Assembly (NCBI GenBank): GCA_020629275.1
Contig: JAHDDQ010000009.1
Location: 1-64,000 of the forward strand
Direction: 5' to 3'
Origin: Tenacibaculum sp.
Lineage (GTDB): Bacteria > Bacteroidota > Bacteroidia > Flavobacteriales > Flavobacteriaceae
DNA: 64,000 nt
A program made the position numbers and the translations under genes. A model generated the notes under the pieces. It was given only the letters and a program-made list of their open reading frames with translations, ran no database searches and was not told the DNA's origin. Within the stretch, counting starts at the first letter, position 1; every line of letters begins with the position of its first letter. This document shows positions 54,127 through 63,251 of the stretch, piece by piece.

Positions 54127-54909
54127 ATGTTAGATTTTATTGATTTTTCGTTTTTAGATATTCTCGATATTATTCTTGTAGCTGTACTACTGTATTATAT
54201 TTATAAGTTGCTGAAAGGTACTGTAGCTATAAATATCGTTGTTGGTATAACAGTAATATTTTTAATTTGGAAAATAACGCAAGCATTACGTATGGAGATG
54301 CTAAGTGGAATTTTAGGATACCTACTATCTGGTGGTGTAATTGCTTTAATTATTGTTTTTCAACAAGAAATAAGAAAGTTCTTATTAATGATTGGAACAA
54401 CAAATTTTTCTACTAGACGAGGTTTTTTAAACCAATTGAAATTCTTACAATCTGAAATTAATACAGATACAGATGTAGAATCTATAGTGAATTCGTGCGT
54501 GCATTTATCTACAACGAAAACTGGTGCCTTAATTGTTATCGAAAGAACAAATAAATTGGATTTTCTAGTGAATTCAGGAGATAACATGAATGCTTTAGTA
54601 AATGAAGCTATTATCGAAAGTATTTTTTATAAGAACAGTCCATTACATGATGGAGCAACAATAATTAGAGATAATTATATTATCGCTACACGTGTGATAT
54701 TACCTGTTTCTGATAATTCAAAAATTCCTGCTCGTTTCGGGTTACGTCACAGGGCTGCTATTGGTATTGCAGAAAAAACTGATGCGGTGTGTATCTTAGT
54801 ATCTGAAGAAACAGGAGAAATATCTTATATTAAAGATGCTGAATTTGTACTTTATAAAGATATAACCGAACTTATTGAAAAGGTTAAAAAAGACCTAACT
54901 AAATACTAA
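54127..54909 (+). CDS. cdaA: Diadenylate cyclase CdaA
   Basis: The 260-residue protein has three N-terminal membrane helices (within residues 12-80) and a DAC domain making c-di-AMP from two ATP. Conserved parts are HDGATIIRDNYIIATRVILPVS (the DGA motif) and RFGLRHRAAIGIAEKTDAVCILVSEETGEIS (RHR motif). It belongs to the folP-cdaA neighbourhood of Bacteroidota. It ends at a strong bidirectional terminator. c-di-AMP controls osmolyte and wall balance. Confidence 0.95.
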   Translation: MLDFIDFSFLDILDIILVAVLLYYIYKLLKGTVAINIVVGITVIFLIWKITQALRMEMLSGILGYLLSGGVIALIIVFQQEIRKFLLMIGTTNFSTRRGFLNQLKFLQSEINTDTDVESIVNSCVHLSTTKTGALIVIERTNKLDFLVNSGDNMNALVNEAIIESIFYKNSPLHDGATIIRDNYIIATRVILPVSDNSKIPARFGLRHRAAIGIAEKTDAVCILVSEETGEISYIKDAEFVLYKDITELIEKVKKDLTKY

Positions 54910-54923
54910 ATTATAACATAAGA

Positions 54924-54959
54924 AAAATCGATGTTGAAATCATATTCAACATCGATTTT
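54924..54959. terminator. Strong bidirectional terminator between cdaA and the GH9-GH48 gene
   Basis: Perfect 15-base arms, AAAATCGATGTTGAA (54924-54938) and TTCAACATCGATTTT (54945-54959), enclose a six-base loop. T-rich flanks on both strands allow use by the convergent genes. Confidence 0.92.
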
Positions 54960-54996
54960 AATAATTCAAACTACTGCACTGTACTCAACTAAACGC

Positions 54997-57900
54997 CTAC
55001 TTAACGATAATTTTCTTTGTTTCTAGTGTTCCAGTATTCACATTTCTAACTTCTAGAATATACATTCCTTTAGCCAAATCATTCACAGAAATAAAAGTGC
55101 TTTCTTCGTTATTAATTGTTTTACTTCTAACAACAAGTCCTGTTAAATCTATCAATCTTATCTCAACAGTACTTGGAACATTTGTTCTTGTTACACCAGT
55201 ATTAAATACTGATACTGCAAAGTAATCAGAAGTTGGGTTAGGACCTACCGATACATTCATAACTTCTTGTTTCGGTTTTGCTCTTTCTGCAACTGGAGTG
55301 TTTCCAAAGAAAAAACCGTACTCTGCATTTGCTAAAGCAACTTCAATTTGTGCCCAGCTTCTGTGGTAACGTTGTGTAAATTCTTGACCTGAATTATATG
55401 CAGATTCTAACCTTGCATACTCTGGATCGTTTTTATATCCTGAACGAATATCAATGAATTTAACACCTGGCTTTATCTCGTCGCCATTTGGCATTGTACC
55501 TCTATAATTGTTAGGTACATAAACTTCCTCTTCAAAAATACGTTTAAAATCACCTCTACTCTCTGGAGCAGAAACACCTTTATCATCTCTGTACGTTCTC
55601 CACATTCTATCTAACACTTCTTTAGCTAAATCTCTAGAAGCAACATCTAAGGTTTCGTACTTCTCTGTAGCTGCTGCATAATAAATTAATGCTTTTGCCA
55701 TCGATGCAGCTACACCTAGATCTTTACCATAATCTATTACTGTTACGCTAAGACCATTGTTTGCTTGAGGATTCGCTGGATTCCAGGTATTTGGCTGACC
55801 ACTCCATTCTAATGTCGCTGGAATTTCAAAATCATCTTCTCCAATTAATTTCACGATATCTTTCACCCAGTTTGTCCAGTTTTCTATTAAACGCTTAGCC
55901 ATAGGATCGTTGGTAATGTAATAGTATTCCGCAACACGCTCCATAGACCATGCTTGCCAACCAAACCAAGTTCCACTTCCTGGATCATGATATACAGGGT
56001 CGTTATCGTAAGCCATATCATAAAATGTAGATTTTTCTGAAGGATATGTACTATAATTTCCATTCCAACTATTGGTTGCTCCACCAGCTATTGCTCCTTC
56101 TTTAGATTGTAACCAAGTATAAAACTCCATTTGTCTTTTTAAACTTTCTGTCCAATCTTTTTCTCCATTTTTAGATTTAGGCTTCAACGAGTTTACATTA
56201 GTTAACGCATAGGCAGCAACTGGGTTTTGATACCCAAAATGACAATGGCTTGAACTTATTCTAAATGCCCATGGTGCAGATGTATCTACTGCTCCACCCC
56301 AAGATATATACCATGACATTAAATAATGTGCACTGTCATAACCTGAACCAGCTCCAGTTGTTTCGCTTTGTACCCCTAATGGTTTAAAATATTTATCAAA
56401 CATTGCTAGTCGTAGGTAATCTCCCATTTTTACAGTTTTATCTAAATTGGTAACACCTATACCCTGCTCTTTAGCATATTCTTGTGCCCAATACATTGCT
56501 TGAACAACTCTTGCGTCTGCGTCAGGAGCACTTGTATACCTCCATTGTTTAGCATAATTTTGATCTTGAATAAAGATTGGAAGGAAACCTTCTTCTGCAC
56601 TTCCCCACTTAAAACCTTCCCATGACGGATGCGGAACAGTCTCGTATACAGACTCTTGCTCTCCTCTTTGAAAAGTATTAATATACGATGGCGTACTTAC
56701 TCCATCTCCTCTATTCCCGTAGCCATAAAAATTATCATTATCTAATAACCAGTGCATTTGATAAACATCTGCTCCATAGGTAGCCGTTAAATCCGAAGAA
56801 ACTGGATCTACCCCTACTGGTGCTGAAAAATTCAATGGTGATGGATAATCGCTTGGTAACGGAAATTCTGGCGCGTAAGAAGCAGGACTTGCAGGATTAT
56901 AAGCTCCATTAGTCGGTTGATCTGCTTTTGTTGGAATAATAAACTGTTCTATTTTATTCCATACATTATTTAACGGTTTCCAATCTTTATTGATTCTTCC
57001 ATTCATTACTTCCAACCAAATCCAATATGAATATAGTTCACTAGTTGACTCATGCCCATGATCTGGAGCTTCAACAAGTAATGTTTCTATTGAATGATGC
57101 GGAGAACCATCGGCGCTGAAGTAACCATTTGCTGGATCGTAAAATTCTTGTCTGATTTCATTAAATCGATCTAAATATTCGTTTCCAGTTGGAGGATTAA
57201 TAACAATATCATCTTGTACTATTATTTTTTGTGTTTTCTTACTTTCACCTCCATTTCCGTCAGTTACAGTTAATTCAGCAATATACTCTCCTGTTGTGTA
57301 TACATTCGAAACTGTAATTCCGTTTCCTACATTTCCGTCTCCAAAATCCCAGTTATACGTTAAAACATCGCCATCTAAATCTGAAGATGAGGTAGCATTA
57401 AAGCTTACTTCTAAAGGCGAAATCCCTGATATTGGCGTTGCTGAAAAATCTGCTACTGGGTCGTTATTTGTCGTCCCTCCACAGTTAGGTAATGCACTAG
57501 AATTACTAAAGTAAATAGTAAAATCTGATGTTTTTGAGACCAACACAAAATTTCCTTCATCTAAAGTAGCCCAATATGAACCATCTAGATTTGGAAAACC
57601 AGAACCTGTAATTGTGATCGCTGGTTGAACTTGATTAAAACTCTGAGTTATTTTTGGCTTTAGATCATTCCACCAAGATGGTGCTCCATTATTGGTTAGT
57701 ATTGAAAATTGATACAGACCATTATTCGTTGAATCCCAATTAATAGTGAAATTGTTAACATTCTCAAGACTTGGTCCACCAGCACCTAATACATAAGCAT
57801 TTTTGAACTGCGAACTTATTGATGGTAATGCACTACTTGAAGGTGTATTGAACGTACAACTGTTTCTAAGAATATTGGCTGTATTTAAAGGCGCTGCACT

Positions 57901-60525
57901 ACAATTTGGCGGAGTTGCCGACGTACTAAAATATATTGTAAATCCACCAGTTTTAGAAACCAACACAAAGTTTCCTTGATCAATAGTAGCCCAATATGAA
58001 CCGTCTAAATTTGGAAATCCTGAATCTGAGATTGTTATTGCTGGTTGAGTAGCATTAAAATTCTGAGTTACCTTAGGCTTGAAATCATTCCACCATGAAG
58101 GAACACCATTATTAGTATTCATCGAAAATTGATATAGGCCGTTGTTAGCTAAATCCCAATTAATAGTAAAATTCGCTACATTACTTAAATCTGGTCCGCC
58201 AGTACCCAAAACATATATGTTTGTAAATGGTGCATTAATACTTGGCAAAGCATTATTTACAGGAGTACTAAATGTACAATCTGTTTCCTGTCCTACTTCA
58301 TTTCTAATAACTTCAATACTGTTTGAAAGATCAAACTCACCAGATAAATTTGCTATGTTAGCATTAGTTGACAATCCTGTGATTGCTCCGTTGTAACTAA
58401 CATTATATATAAAGCAAATTCCAGAACCCGTCTCATCGAAATTCACATCTTCTGGTGAAGCCGGTAATCCTAATATTTTTCCTACAGCATCAGTAACAAT
58501 CCATTTTTGCGTAGCTCCAATCGTACCAGTTAATGTAATCCCTGAAACGTTATCAGCTATTCCATCTCCTATGGTAAAAATAAATGGTCCGCCTGTTAAA
58601 ACACCTCCATCTACTACTGGTGGCGTAATATCTCCTTGGTTAGGTTCTTTTCCTCCCACTAGTTCCCCATTAACGTATACAGGAACATTTTGAGCAATCT
58701 TTAAATTATTAGAAAGGTCTTTGTAAGAAAAATCATTATCTGCGTTCCAAGCACTTGCTGGTGCTGTTGGTGGCAAACCAACTCTTAACTGAATTTCTCT
58801 TCTGTATTCACCTTGTCCACCTGGAAAAGGCATATCAGAAGAACTAACAGCAACCTCTGCATAATAAATATTATTATTTATATCCCAAGGCTTAAGAGTG
58901 TTACTAGTAATAGTACCTGCTCCTCGTGCGGTTAATTGATAATCACTTGCTGAAAAACCTGCTGCTATACCTTCTGATATATTAACAAAATACCTTGCTT
59001 TCATGGTATTTGGAACTCTAGCTGGCCAAGCCGATCTGTTATTCAACCATATCGCTACCTCAGTAAACTTCGATTGATCGTTATTCAATTTAACTTCATT
59101 TATAAACTCTATACCTGGTGTCTCTGGCTGCGGAAAATCTGGTAAAGGAGCTCCTCCATATTCCATCACCATACGCGCTAAAACTCCTTGGTAACAAGCA
59201 TTATAATCTGTAGCTACTTCATTTGCTTGAAAATCTGTTCTGTTATCTACGAATACATCGTTAGGTTTTCCTGGACCACCTATTAATGCTCCCCAAAGTG
59301 TATGTCTTGAGTCAGTTGGTACTGCTTCACTACGTGCCCAGCTAGCGTGTTGACCTCTGTGATGCGGTCTGTCTGGTGGATTAACTCCATAACCTGTAAC
59401 TAAACTTCTATTTAAAGGGTTGTCTCCTAACACATAGTTTACCTGTGAAACTGCAAAATTAAAGTACTTACTCTTATTAGATGTTGCTACTTTATCACTA
59501 TAAATTAAAGCTGTTAATGAAGCATTCATTGCGTGTCTTGAAGAACCCCATTGTGTTAAATGAGCTTGTCCTCCTGGAGAGTAGTTTATCCCTCCTCCAA
59601 CTTGCCAAAAATCTAAATGACGTTCAGCATCTTGTTTGTATGTGTTTTTTCCTGTTATGATGCTTAATAGAACCATATTTCCATACGATTTATCATCCCA
59701 CACAAAACTCCATAAAAAATCTGGTTTACTGTATAACGCTTCAGCTTTAGCTAAATATGTATCATCTCCAGTTGCTTTGTATAACCATAACGCTCCCCAA
59801 ACTAATTCATCTTGATATCCTCCTGACGAATAGGTTCCGGTTGCTGGTATATTTCCATCTTCATTGTATTTACCTCTATAGGTATCTCCAAATTCATATA
59901 ATTCCTTTGCGTGCCTTAATAATGTTGCACTGTAAGATGGATCTGAGTCTTTGAATATAATACTTGCTGATGCCAAAGCGGCAGCTGTTTCGCATGCAAC
60001 TTCTGTTCCTGGATTTGACGCTGTAATTTTATATGATTTGCGCTGCCCATACTGAGGATGCACATCTATCATTTCTGGCGACATCCAAAAATTATGGTCC
60101 TGAGATTTAGAGTCTGCTATTTGTGCATAAAACTCATTTGGTGAAGGATGACATTTAATAAAGTAGTCGGTTACCCATTTAATGTTTCTCTTAAAAGCTG
60201 ATGATTGTTGTGCCAAATCATATCCATCTTTGTATTCCAAATAGCCCCAATTTAGAGCTGTTACTGAAAATGCCATTGGAAATCCAAATTTAACATGATC
60301 TCCTGCATCGTGCCAACCTCCTGTGAGGTCCAAACCAACATCTTGCCCATCATTCACACCAGCGTTGGATCGCCAACTTATACGATTCCAATCGGGTAGA
60401 ACGCCAGACTGTTGTGTTTCATAAAATAATAATGATTTTTGTAGTGCTTCTGCATAATTATGTTGTGCAAAAAGCTGAGTTGAAACTGTGAGAAGTATTC
60501 CCACGAAAAAATGTTTAAGTTTCAT
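54997..60525 (-). CDS. Multimodular secreted cellulase: GH9, CBM3c-like, unknown modules, PKD, GH48, T9SS tail
   Basis: The 1842-residue protein carries a signal peptide (1-21) and GH9 (about 22-455, GGWHDAGDHVKFG with Asp73/Asp76; probable acid Glu436 in DFQANEVATDYNA). A CBM3c-like domain (473-610), an unassigned beta domain (640-748) and two tandem 126-residue modules follow, each starting and ending with Cys (750-875, 890-1015). Next are PKD (1022-1105), GH48 (1113-1745; APDHGHESTSE with probable acid Glu1159, and TSAPDADAR) and a T9SS type A tail (1756-1842). GH9 cuts inside chains and GH48 acts from chain ends, so one polypeptide should attack crystalline cellulose. The layout recalls Caldicellulosiruptor CelA. 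Confidence 0.94.
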   Translation of the reverse strand: MKLKHFFVGILLTVSTQLFAQHNYAEALQKSLLFYETQQSGVLPDWNRISWRSNAGVNDGQDVGLDLTGGWHDAGDHVKFGFPMAFSVTALNWGYLEYKDGYDLAQQSSAFKRNIKWVTDYFIKCHPSPNEFYAQIADSKSQDHNFWMSPEMIDVHPQYGQRKSYKITASNPGTEVACETAAALASASIIFKDSDPSYSATLLRHAKELYEFGDTYRGKYNEDGNIPATGTYSSGGYQDELVWGALWLYKATGDDTYLAKAEALYSKPDFLWSFVWDDKSYGNMVLLSIITGKNTYKQDAERHLDFWQVGGGINYSPGGQAHLTQWGSSRHAMNASLTALIYSDKVATSNKSKYFNFAVSQVNYVLGDNPLNRSLVTGYGVNPPDRPHHRGQHASWARSEAVPTDSRHTLWGALIGGPGKPNDVFVDNRTDFQANEVATDYNACYQGVLARMVMEYGGAPLPDFPQPETPGIEFINEVKLNNDQSKFTEVAIWLNNRSAWPARVPNTMKARYFVNISEGIAAGFSASDYQLTARGAGTITSNTLKPWDINNNIYYAEVAVSSSDMPFPGGQGEYRREIQLRVGLPPTAPASAWNADNDFSYKDLSNNLKIAQNVPVYVNGELVGGKEPNQGDITPPVVDGGVLTGGPFIFTIGDGIADNVSGITLTGTIGATQKWIVTDAVGKILGLPASPEDVNFDETGSGICFIYNVSYNGAITGLSTNANIANLSGEFDLSNSIEVIRNEVGQETDCTFSTPVNNALPSINAPFTNIYVLGTGGPDLSNVANFTINWDLANNGLYQFSMNTNNGVPSWWNDFKPKVTQNFNATQPAITISDSGFPNLDGSYWATIDQGNFVLVSKTGGFTIYFSTSATPPNCSAAPLNTANILRNSCTFNTPSSSALPSISSQFKNAYVLGAGGPSLENVNNFTINWDSTNNGLYQFSILTNNGAPSWWNDLKPKITQSFNQVQPAITITGSGFPNLDGSYWATLDEGNFVLVSKTSDFTIYFSNSSALPNCGGTTNNDPVADFSATPISGISPLEVSFNATSSSDLDGDVLTYNWDFGDGNVGNGITVSNVYTTGEYIAELTVTDGNGGESKKTQKIIVQDDIVINPPTGNEYLDRFNEIRQEFYDPANGYFSADGSPHHSIETLLVEAPDHGHESTSELYSYWIWLEVMNGRINKDWKPLNNVWNKIEQFIIPTKADQPTNGAYNPASPASYAPEFPLPSDYPSPLNFSAPVGVDPVSSDLTATYGADVYQMHWLLDNDNFYGYGNRGDGVSTPSYINTFQRGEQESVYETVPHPSWEGFKWGSAEEGFLPIFIQDQNYAKQWRYTSAPDADARVVQAMYWAQEYAKEQGIGVTNLDKTVKMGDYLRLAMFDKYFKPLGVQSETTGAGSGYDSAHYLMSWYISWGGAVDTSAPWAFRISSSHCHFGYQNPVAAYALTNVNSLKPKSKNGEKDWTESLKRQMEFYTWLQSKEGAIAGGATNSWNGNYSTYPSEKSTFYDMAYDNDPVYHDPGSGTWFGWQAWSMERVAEYYYITNDPMAKRLIENWTNWVKDIVKLIGEDDFEIPATLEWSGQPNTWNPANPQANNGLSVTVIDYGKDLGVAASMAKALIYYAAATEKYETLDVASRDLAKEVLDRMWRTYRDDKGVSAPESRGDFKRIFEEEVYVPNNYRGTMPNGDEIKPGVKFIDIRSGYKNDPEYARLESAYNSGQEFTQRYHRSWAQIEVALANAEYGFFFGNTPVAERAKPKQEVMNVSVGPNPTSDYFAVSVFNTGVTRTNVPSTVEIRLIDLTGLVVRSKTINNEESTFISVNDLAKGMYILEVRNVNTGTLETKKIIVK
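57481..58278 (-). repeat. Two tandem 126-residue modules inside the cellulase
   Basis: Module A (57901-58278) and module B (57481-57858) encode residues 750-875 and 890-1015. They share NFTINWD, NNGLYQFS, WWNDxKPK, SGFPNLDGSYWAT, GNFVLVSKT and FTIYFS, and each is bounded by cysteines (CTF at the start, PNC at the end). The high aromatic content suggests carbohydrate binding. Confidence 0.85.
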
Positions 60526-60532
60526 AGTATAA

Positions 60533-60538
60533 GGGGGG
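60533..60538 (-). promoter_or_regulatory. C-run just upstream of the cellulase start
   Basis: On the minus strand CCCCCC lies seven bases before the ATG at 60525 (AACCCCCCTTATACT, then ATG). It is almost the same context as for the GH8 gene. Confidence 0.45.
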
Positions 60539-60896
60539 TTAGTTTGTTACTTTTTTGAATAAGTAATGCCATTTCAACTAGTTTTATTTTCTAAAACTGC
60601 TGATTAAAGAACCACTAAATAATACTAGAATTAAGGTATTTCACTAGAAAGAACACGGGGGACTCTTAATTATAAACACAATTCTAAGTAATTTTGAAAT
60701 AATTATTTTAAGATATTTTCTTATCTAAAAAATAATTTAAAAAATTGGTTTTTAAGTTTTTACATACTAAATATAATGATAAAAACCAAGATTTAAATGG
60801 TTACCCTTTATTATGAAAAAATACGTTCTAAAAAAGTATTTATCGTACAAATTCTACTTCTGAGATTGCTCTTTTTTTAAAAAATTAAGCACAAAA

Positions 60897-60920
60897 AAAA
60901 CTCTCATTTCTGAGAGTTTT
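60897..60920 (-). terminator. Terminator after the Lys/Ala-rich lipoprotein gene
   Basis: AAAACTCTCA (60897-60906) pairs with TGAGAGTTTT (60911-60920) around a four-base loop, followed on the minus strand by eight T residues. Confidence 0.9.
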
Positions 60921-60957
60921 ACTACACAATGTGTTGTACTAATTTATGCTTTTAAGC

Positions 60958-61407
60958 TTATTGCTTAGGAGCCATTTTAGAAGCGATAGCTGTCATCGTT
61001 TCTGAAAACTTTTTAGCAGTTTCAGAATCTTTAATTGATCCTGCTAATTCTTGACCTTTTTTAGCTAATTCAACTCCTTTTTTAGCTAATTCTGTATTTT
61101 TTACTACATCTTTACCAGCCGCTAAATAATCTTTAGCATATTCAGCATAAGATTTTAAATATTCTCCTACTTTAGGATCTTTAAATTCTGGAATAGTTAC
61201 ACCTTCTAGAGCAGACTTAACTTCTCCTGTAGCTTTATCCATTGCTTTTTTTGTTTCGTCAGCAGCAGCTTTAACGTCTTTTTTAGCTTCATCAACTACA
61301 GTTTTTGTAGTTTCTTTAGCTTCTTTACCAGCTTCTTTAGCTTCTTTACATGATGTTGTTGCTATTAATGAAGCAGCAACAAACACAGTTAACATCACTT
61401 TTCTCAT
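60958..61407 (-). CDS. Lys/Ala/Glu-rich helical lipoprotein
   Basis: The 149-residue lipoprotein has lipobox TTSC (Cys20). A long amphipathic helical region (residues 21-85) rich in Lys, Ala and Glu with an 11-residue-like rhythm (EAKEAGKEAKE, DEAKKDVKAAADETKKAMDKA) resembles LEA or apolipoprotein repeats. A second helical part (residues 95-149) carries the doublet ELAKKGVELAKKGQELAG. No family can be named. Similar small helical lipoproteins may stabilise the envelope under stress. It has its own terminator. Confidence 0.75.
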   Translation of the reverse strand: MRKVMLTVFVAASLIATTSCKEAKEAGKEAKETTKTVVDEAKKDVKAAADETKKAMDKATGEVKSALEGVTIPEFKDPKVGEYLKSYAEYAKDYLAAGKDVVKNTELAKKGVELAKKGQELAGSIKDSETAKKFSETMTAIASKMAPKQ

Positions 61408-61483
61408 GATTAATGATTTTTTAGTTTAAGATTGAATAACAAATGTAACGTTTTGATTAAACTATACAAATAAAACCATCAAT

Positions 61484-63247
61484 TTATGAAAGCTCTGCAC
61501 TAAATTGTTTTTCATATAGATTTTTATAGTAACCATCGAAATTTAATAAATCGAGATGACTTCCTTGTTCTACTATTTTACCCTTATCCATTACGATAAT
61601 TTTATCTGCATTTTTAATAGTAGCTAATCGATGTGCTATTACTATTGAAGTTCTTCCTTTCGTAATTTTTTCTGTAGCATATTGTATCATTTGTTCTGAC
61701 TCAGTATCTACTGAAGATGTAGCTTCATCTAAAATTAAAATGCTAGGTTTACTAACATAAGCCCTTAAGAATGCTATTAACTGACGTTGGCCCGAAGACA
61801 ACATTGCGCCTCGTTCTTTGACTCTATAATTGTAGCCATTAGGCAAGCTCTCAATAAAGTCGTGTATGCCTATTTGTTTTGCGGCTTCTTTAACTTTTTC
61901 TAATGAAATTGTTGTGTCATTAAGTGTAATATTATTCAATATAGTATCTGAAAATAGAAATACATCTTGTAACACTACTGCAACTTGTTTTCGCAATGAA
62001 CCTAGATCATAATCTTCTACCAATACTCCGTCTACTAAAATTTGCCCACTATTTATTTCATAAAAGCGACTAATTAAATTAATTATTGTTGATTTCCCTG
62101 CTCCTGTTGAGCCTACAATTGCTATTGTTTGTCCATTAGTTGCCTTTAGAGAAATTCCTTTTAATACTTCTTCATCTTCTATGTAGCTAAAACGAACATT
62201 TTTAAACTCTATATCGCCTTGTAATTGTTCTGCTAATTTTGTTCCTGATTTATTGATAGAGCTTTCAGTATCCATGACCTTAAATACACGTTCACCAGAA
62301 ACAATACCCATTTGCAATTGATTAAACTTATCTGCTATTTGTCGTAAAGGTCTAAATAACATTTGAGCCATTTGTATGAATCCAATAATTGCGCCAACAG
62401 TTACACCATCGTTCTCCATTACTTGTAATCCTCCATACCATACTATTAAACCTATTGCGATAGATGATAATATTTCAGCAATAGGAAAAAAAATAGAATA
62501 ATACCAAACCGTTTTAACATGAGCATTCTTGTGTTTGTTATTTATTTCTTTGAAATTATCGTACTCTATCTTTTCCCTATTAAACAGTTGTACAATCTTC
62601 ATTCCTGTAACTCGTTCTTGAACAAAGCCATTTAAATTAGCTACTTGATTTCGTACGTCTTGGAATGTTTTTTTTATAGCAATTTGGAAAAGTTTTGTAG
62701 CATAAATTAAGATCGGTAGTACTGCTAATGCTATTAATGCAAGTTTCCAATTGATAACCAACATTACCACAACAACGACTAGCATTTTAAGTATGTCGCT
62801 TACAATCATGAAAACACCCTGAGAGAAAAAGTTAGCAATGGTTTCAATGTCTGAAACAACTCTTGTTACCAATCTACCAACAGAAGTATTGTCGAAATAT
62901 GACATTTTAAATTCTAAAATAGCATTGAAAATTTTTGTTCGAATATCTTTTATTATATGCTGTCCTACCCAATTTGCATAATATATAAAGCTAAATTGTA
63001 ATATCACCTGTATAATTAACACAGCTACCATAACTATGGTATAGTACATTAATCTCGTTACATCTTTATTTACCGTAAAATCGTCTACAGCTTTTAATAA
63101 AACTACTGGACTTGCTGCTGAGAATATGGCTAGTAATATTGTAGATATTGTAGCAATCCAAAATTCCGTTCGGTATTTTTTTGCAAAACTCATTAGTCTT
63201 GTAAAAACCTTCAAATCAAATGCGTTTCCTGTATTATCTTTACTCAC
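61484..63247 (-). CDS. ABC transporter with fused permease and ATPase (MsbA/MdlB-type exporter)
   Basis: The 587-residue half-transporter has six membrane helices in residues 25-310 and one nucleotide-binding domain with Walker A GSTGAGKST, Q-loop LQDVFLFSD, signature LSSGQRQL and Walker B ILILDEATSSVD. There is no N-terminal C39 peptidase domain, so it is not the processor of the GG-leader peptides. It begins four bases after truA and likely shares its transcript. The cargo (lipid A, drug or lipid) is unknown. Confidence 0.93.
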   Translation of the reverse strand: MSKDNTGNAFDLKVFTRLMSFAKKYRTEFWIATISTILLAIFSAASPVVLLKAVDDFTVNKDVTRLMYYTIVMVAVLIIQVILQFSFIYYANWVGQHIIKDIRTKIFNAILEFKMSYFDNTSVGRLVTRVVSDIETIANFFSQGVFMIVSDILKMLVVVVVMLVINWKLALIALAVLPILIYATKLFQIAIKKTFQDVRNQVANLNGFVQERVTGMKIVQLFNREKIEYDNFKEINNKHKNAHVKTVWYYSIFFPIAEILSSIAIGLIVWYGGLQVMENDGVTVGAIIGFIQMAQMLFRPLRQIADKFNQLQMGIVSGERVFKVMDTESSINKSGTKLAEQLQGDIEFKNVRFSYIEDEEVLKGISLKATNGQTIAIVGSTGAGKSTIINLISRFYEINSGQILVDGVLVEDYDLGSLRKQVAVVLQDVFLFSDTILNNITLNDTTISLEKVKEAAKQIGIHDFIESLPNGYNYRVKERGAMLSSGQRQLIAFLRAYVSKPSILILDEATSSVDTESEQMIQYATEKITKGRTSIVIAHRLATIKNADKIIVMDKGKIVEQGSHLDLLNFDGYYKNLYEKQFSAELS

Positions 63248-63251
63248 GTTC

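Larger units (their letters stand above)
60526..60957. other. Upstream region of the cellulase gene
   Basis: This 432-base AT-rich region has C-runs on the minus strand at 60533-60538 and 60657-60661. A ten-base inverted repeat is present, TTGGTTTTTA (60745-60754) with TAAAAACCAA (60780-60789) around a 25-base spacer. I see no gene and no clear TAnnTTTG/TTG pair. The terminator of the Lys/Ala-rich lipoprotein gene lies at its far end. Confidence 0.5.

Noticed and set aside
54997-60525. The 1842-residue frame as two genes joined by an assembly error
   Set aside because: There is one signal peptide at the start and one T9SS tail at the end, with a continuous frame through linker modules and no internal start or sorting signal.
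61484-63247. ABC exporter as transporter for the GG-leader peptides
   Set aside because: It lacks the N-terminal C39 peptidase domain and sits far away, downstream of truA.
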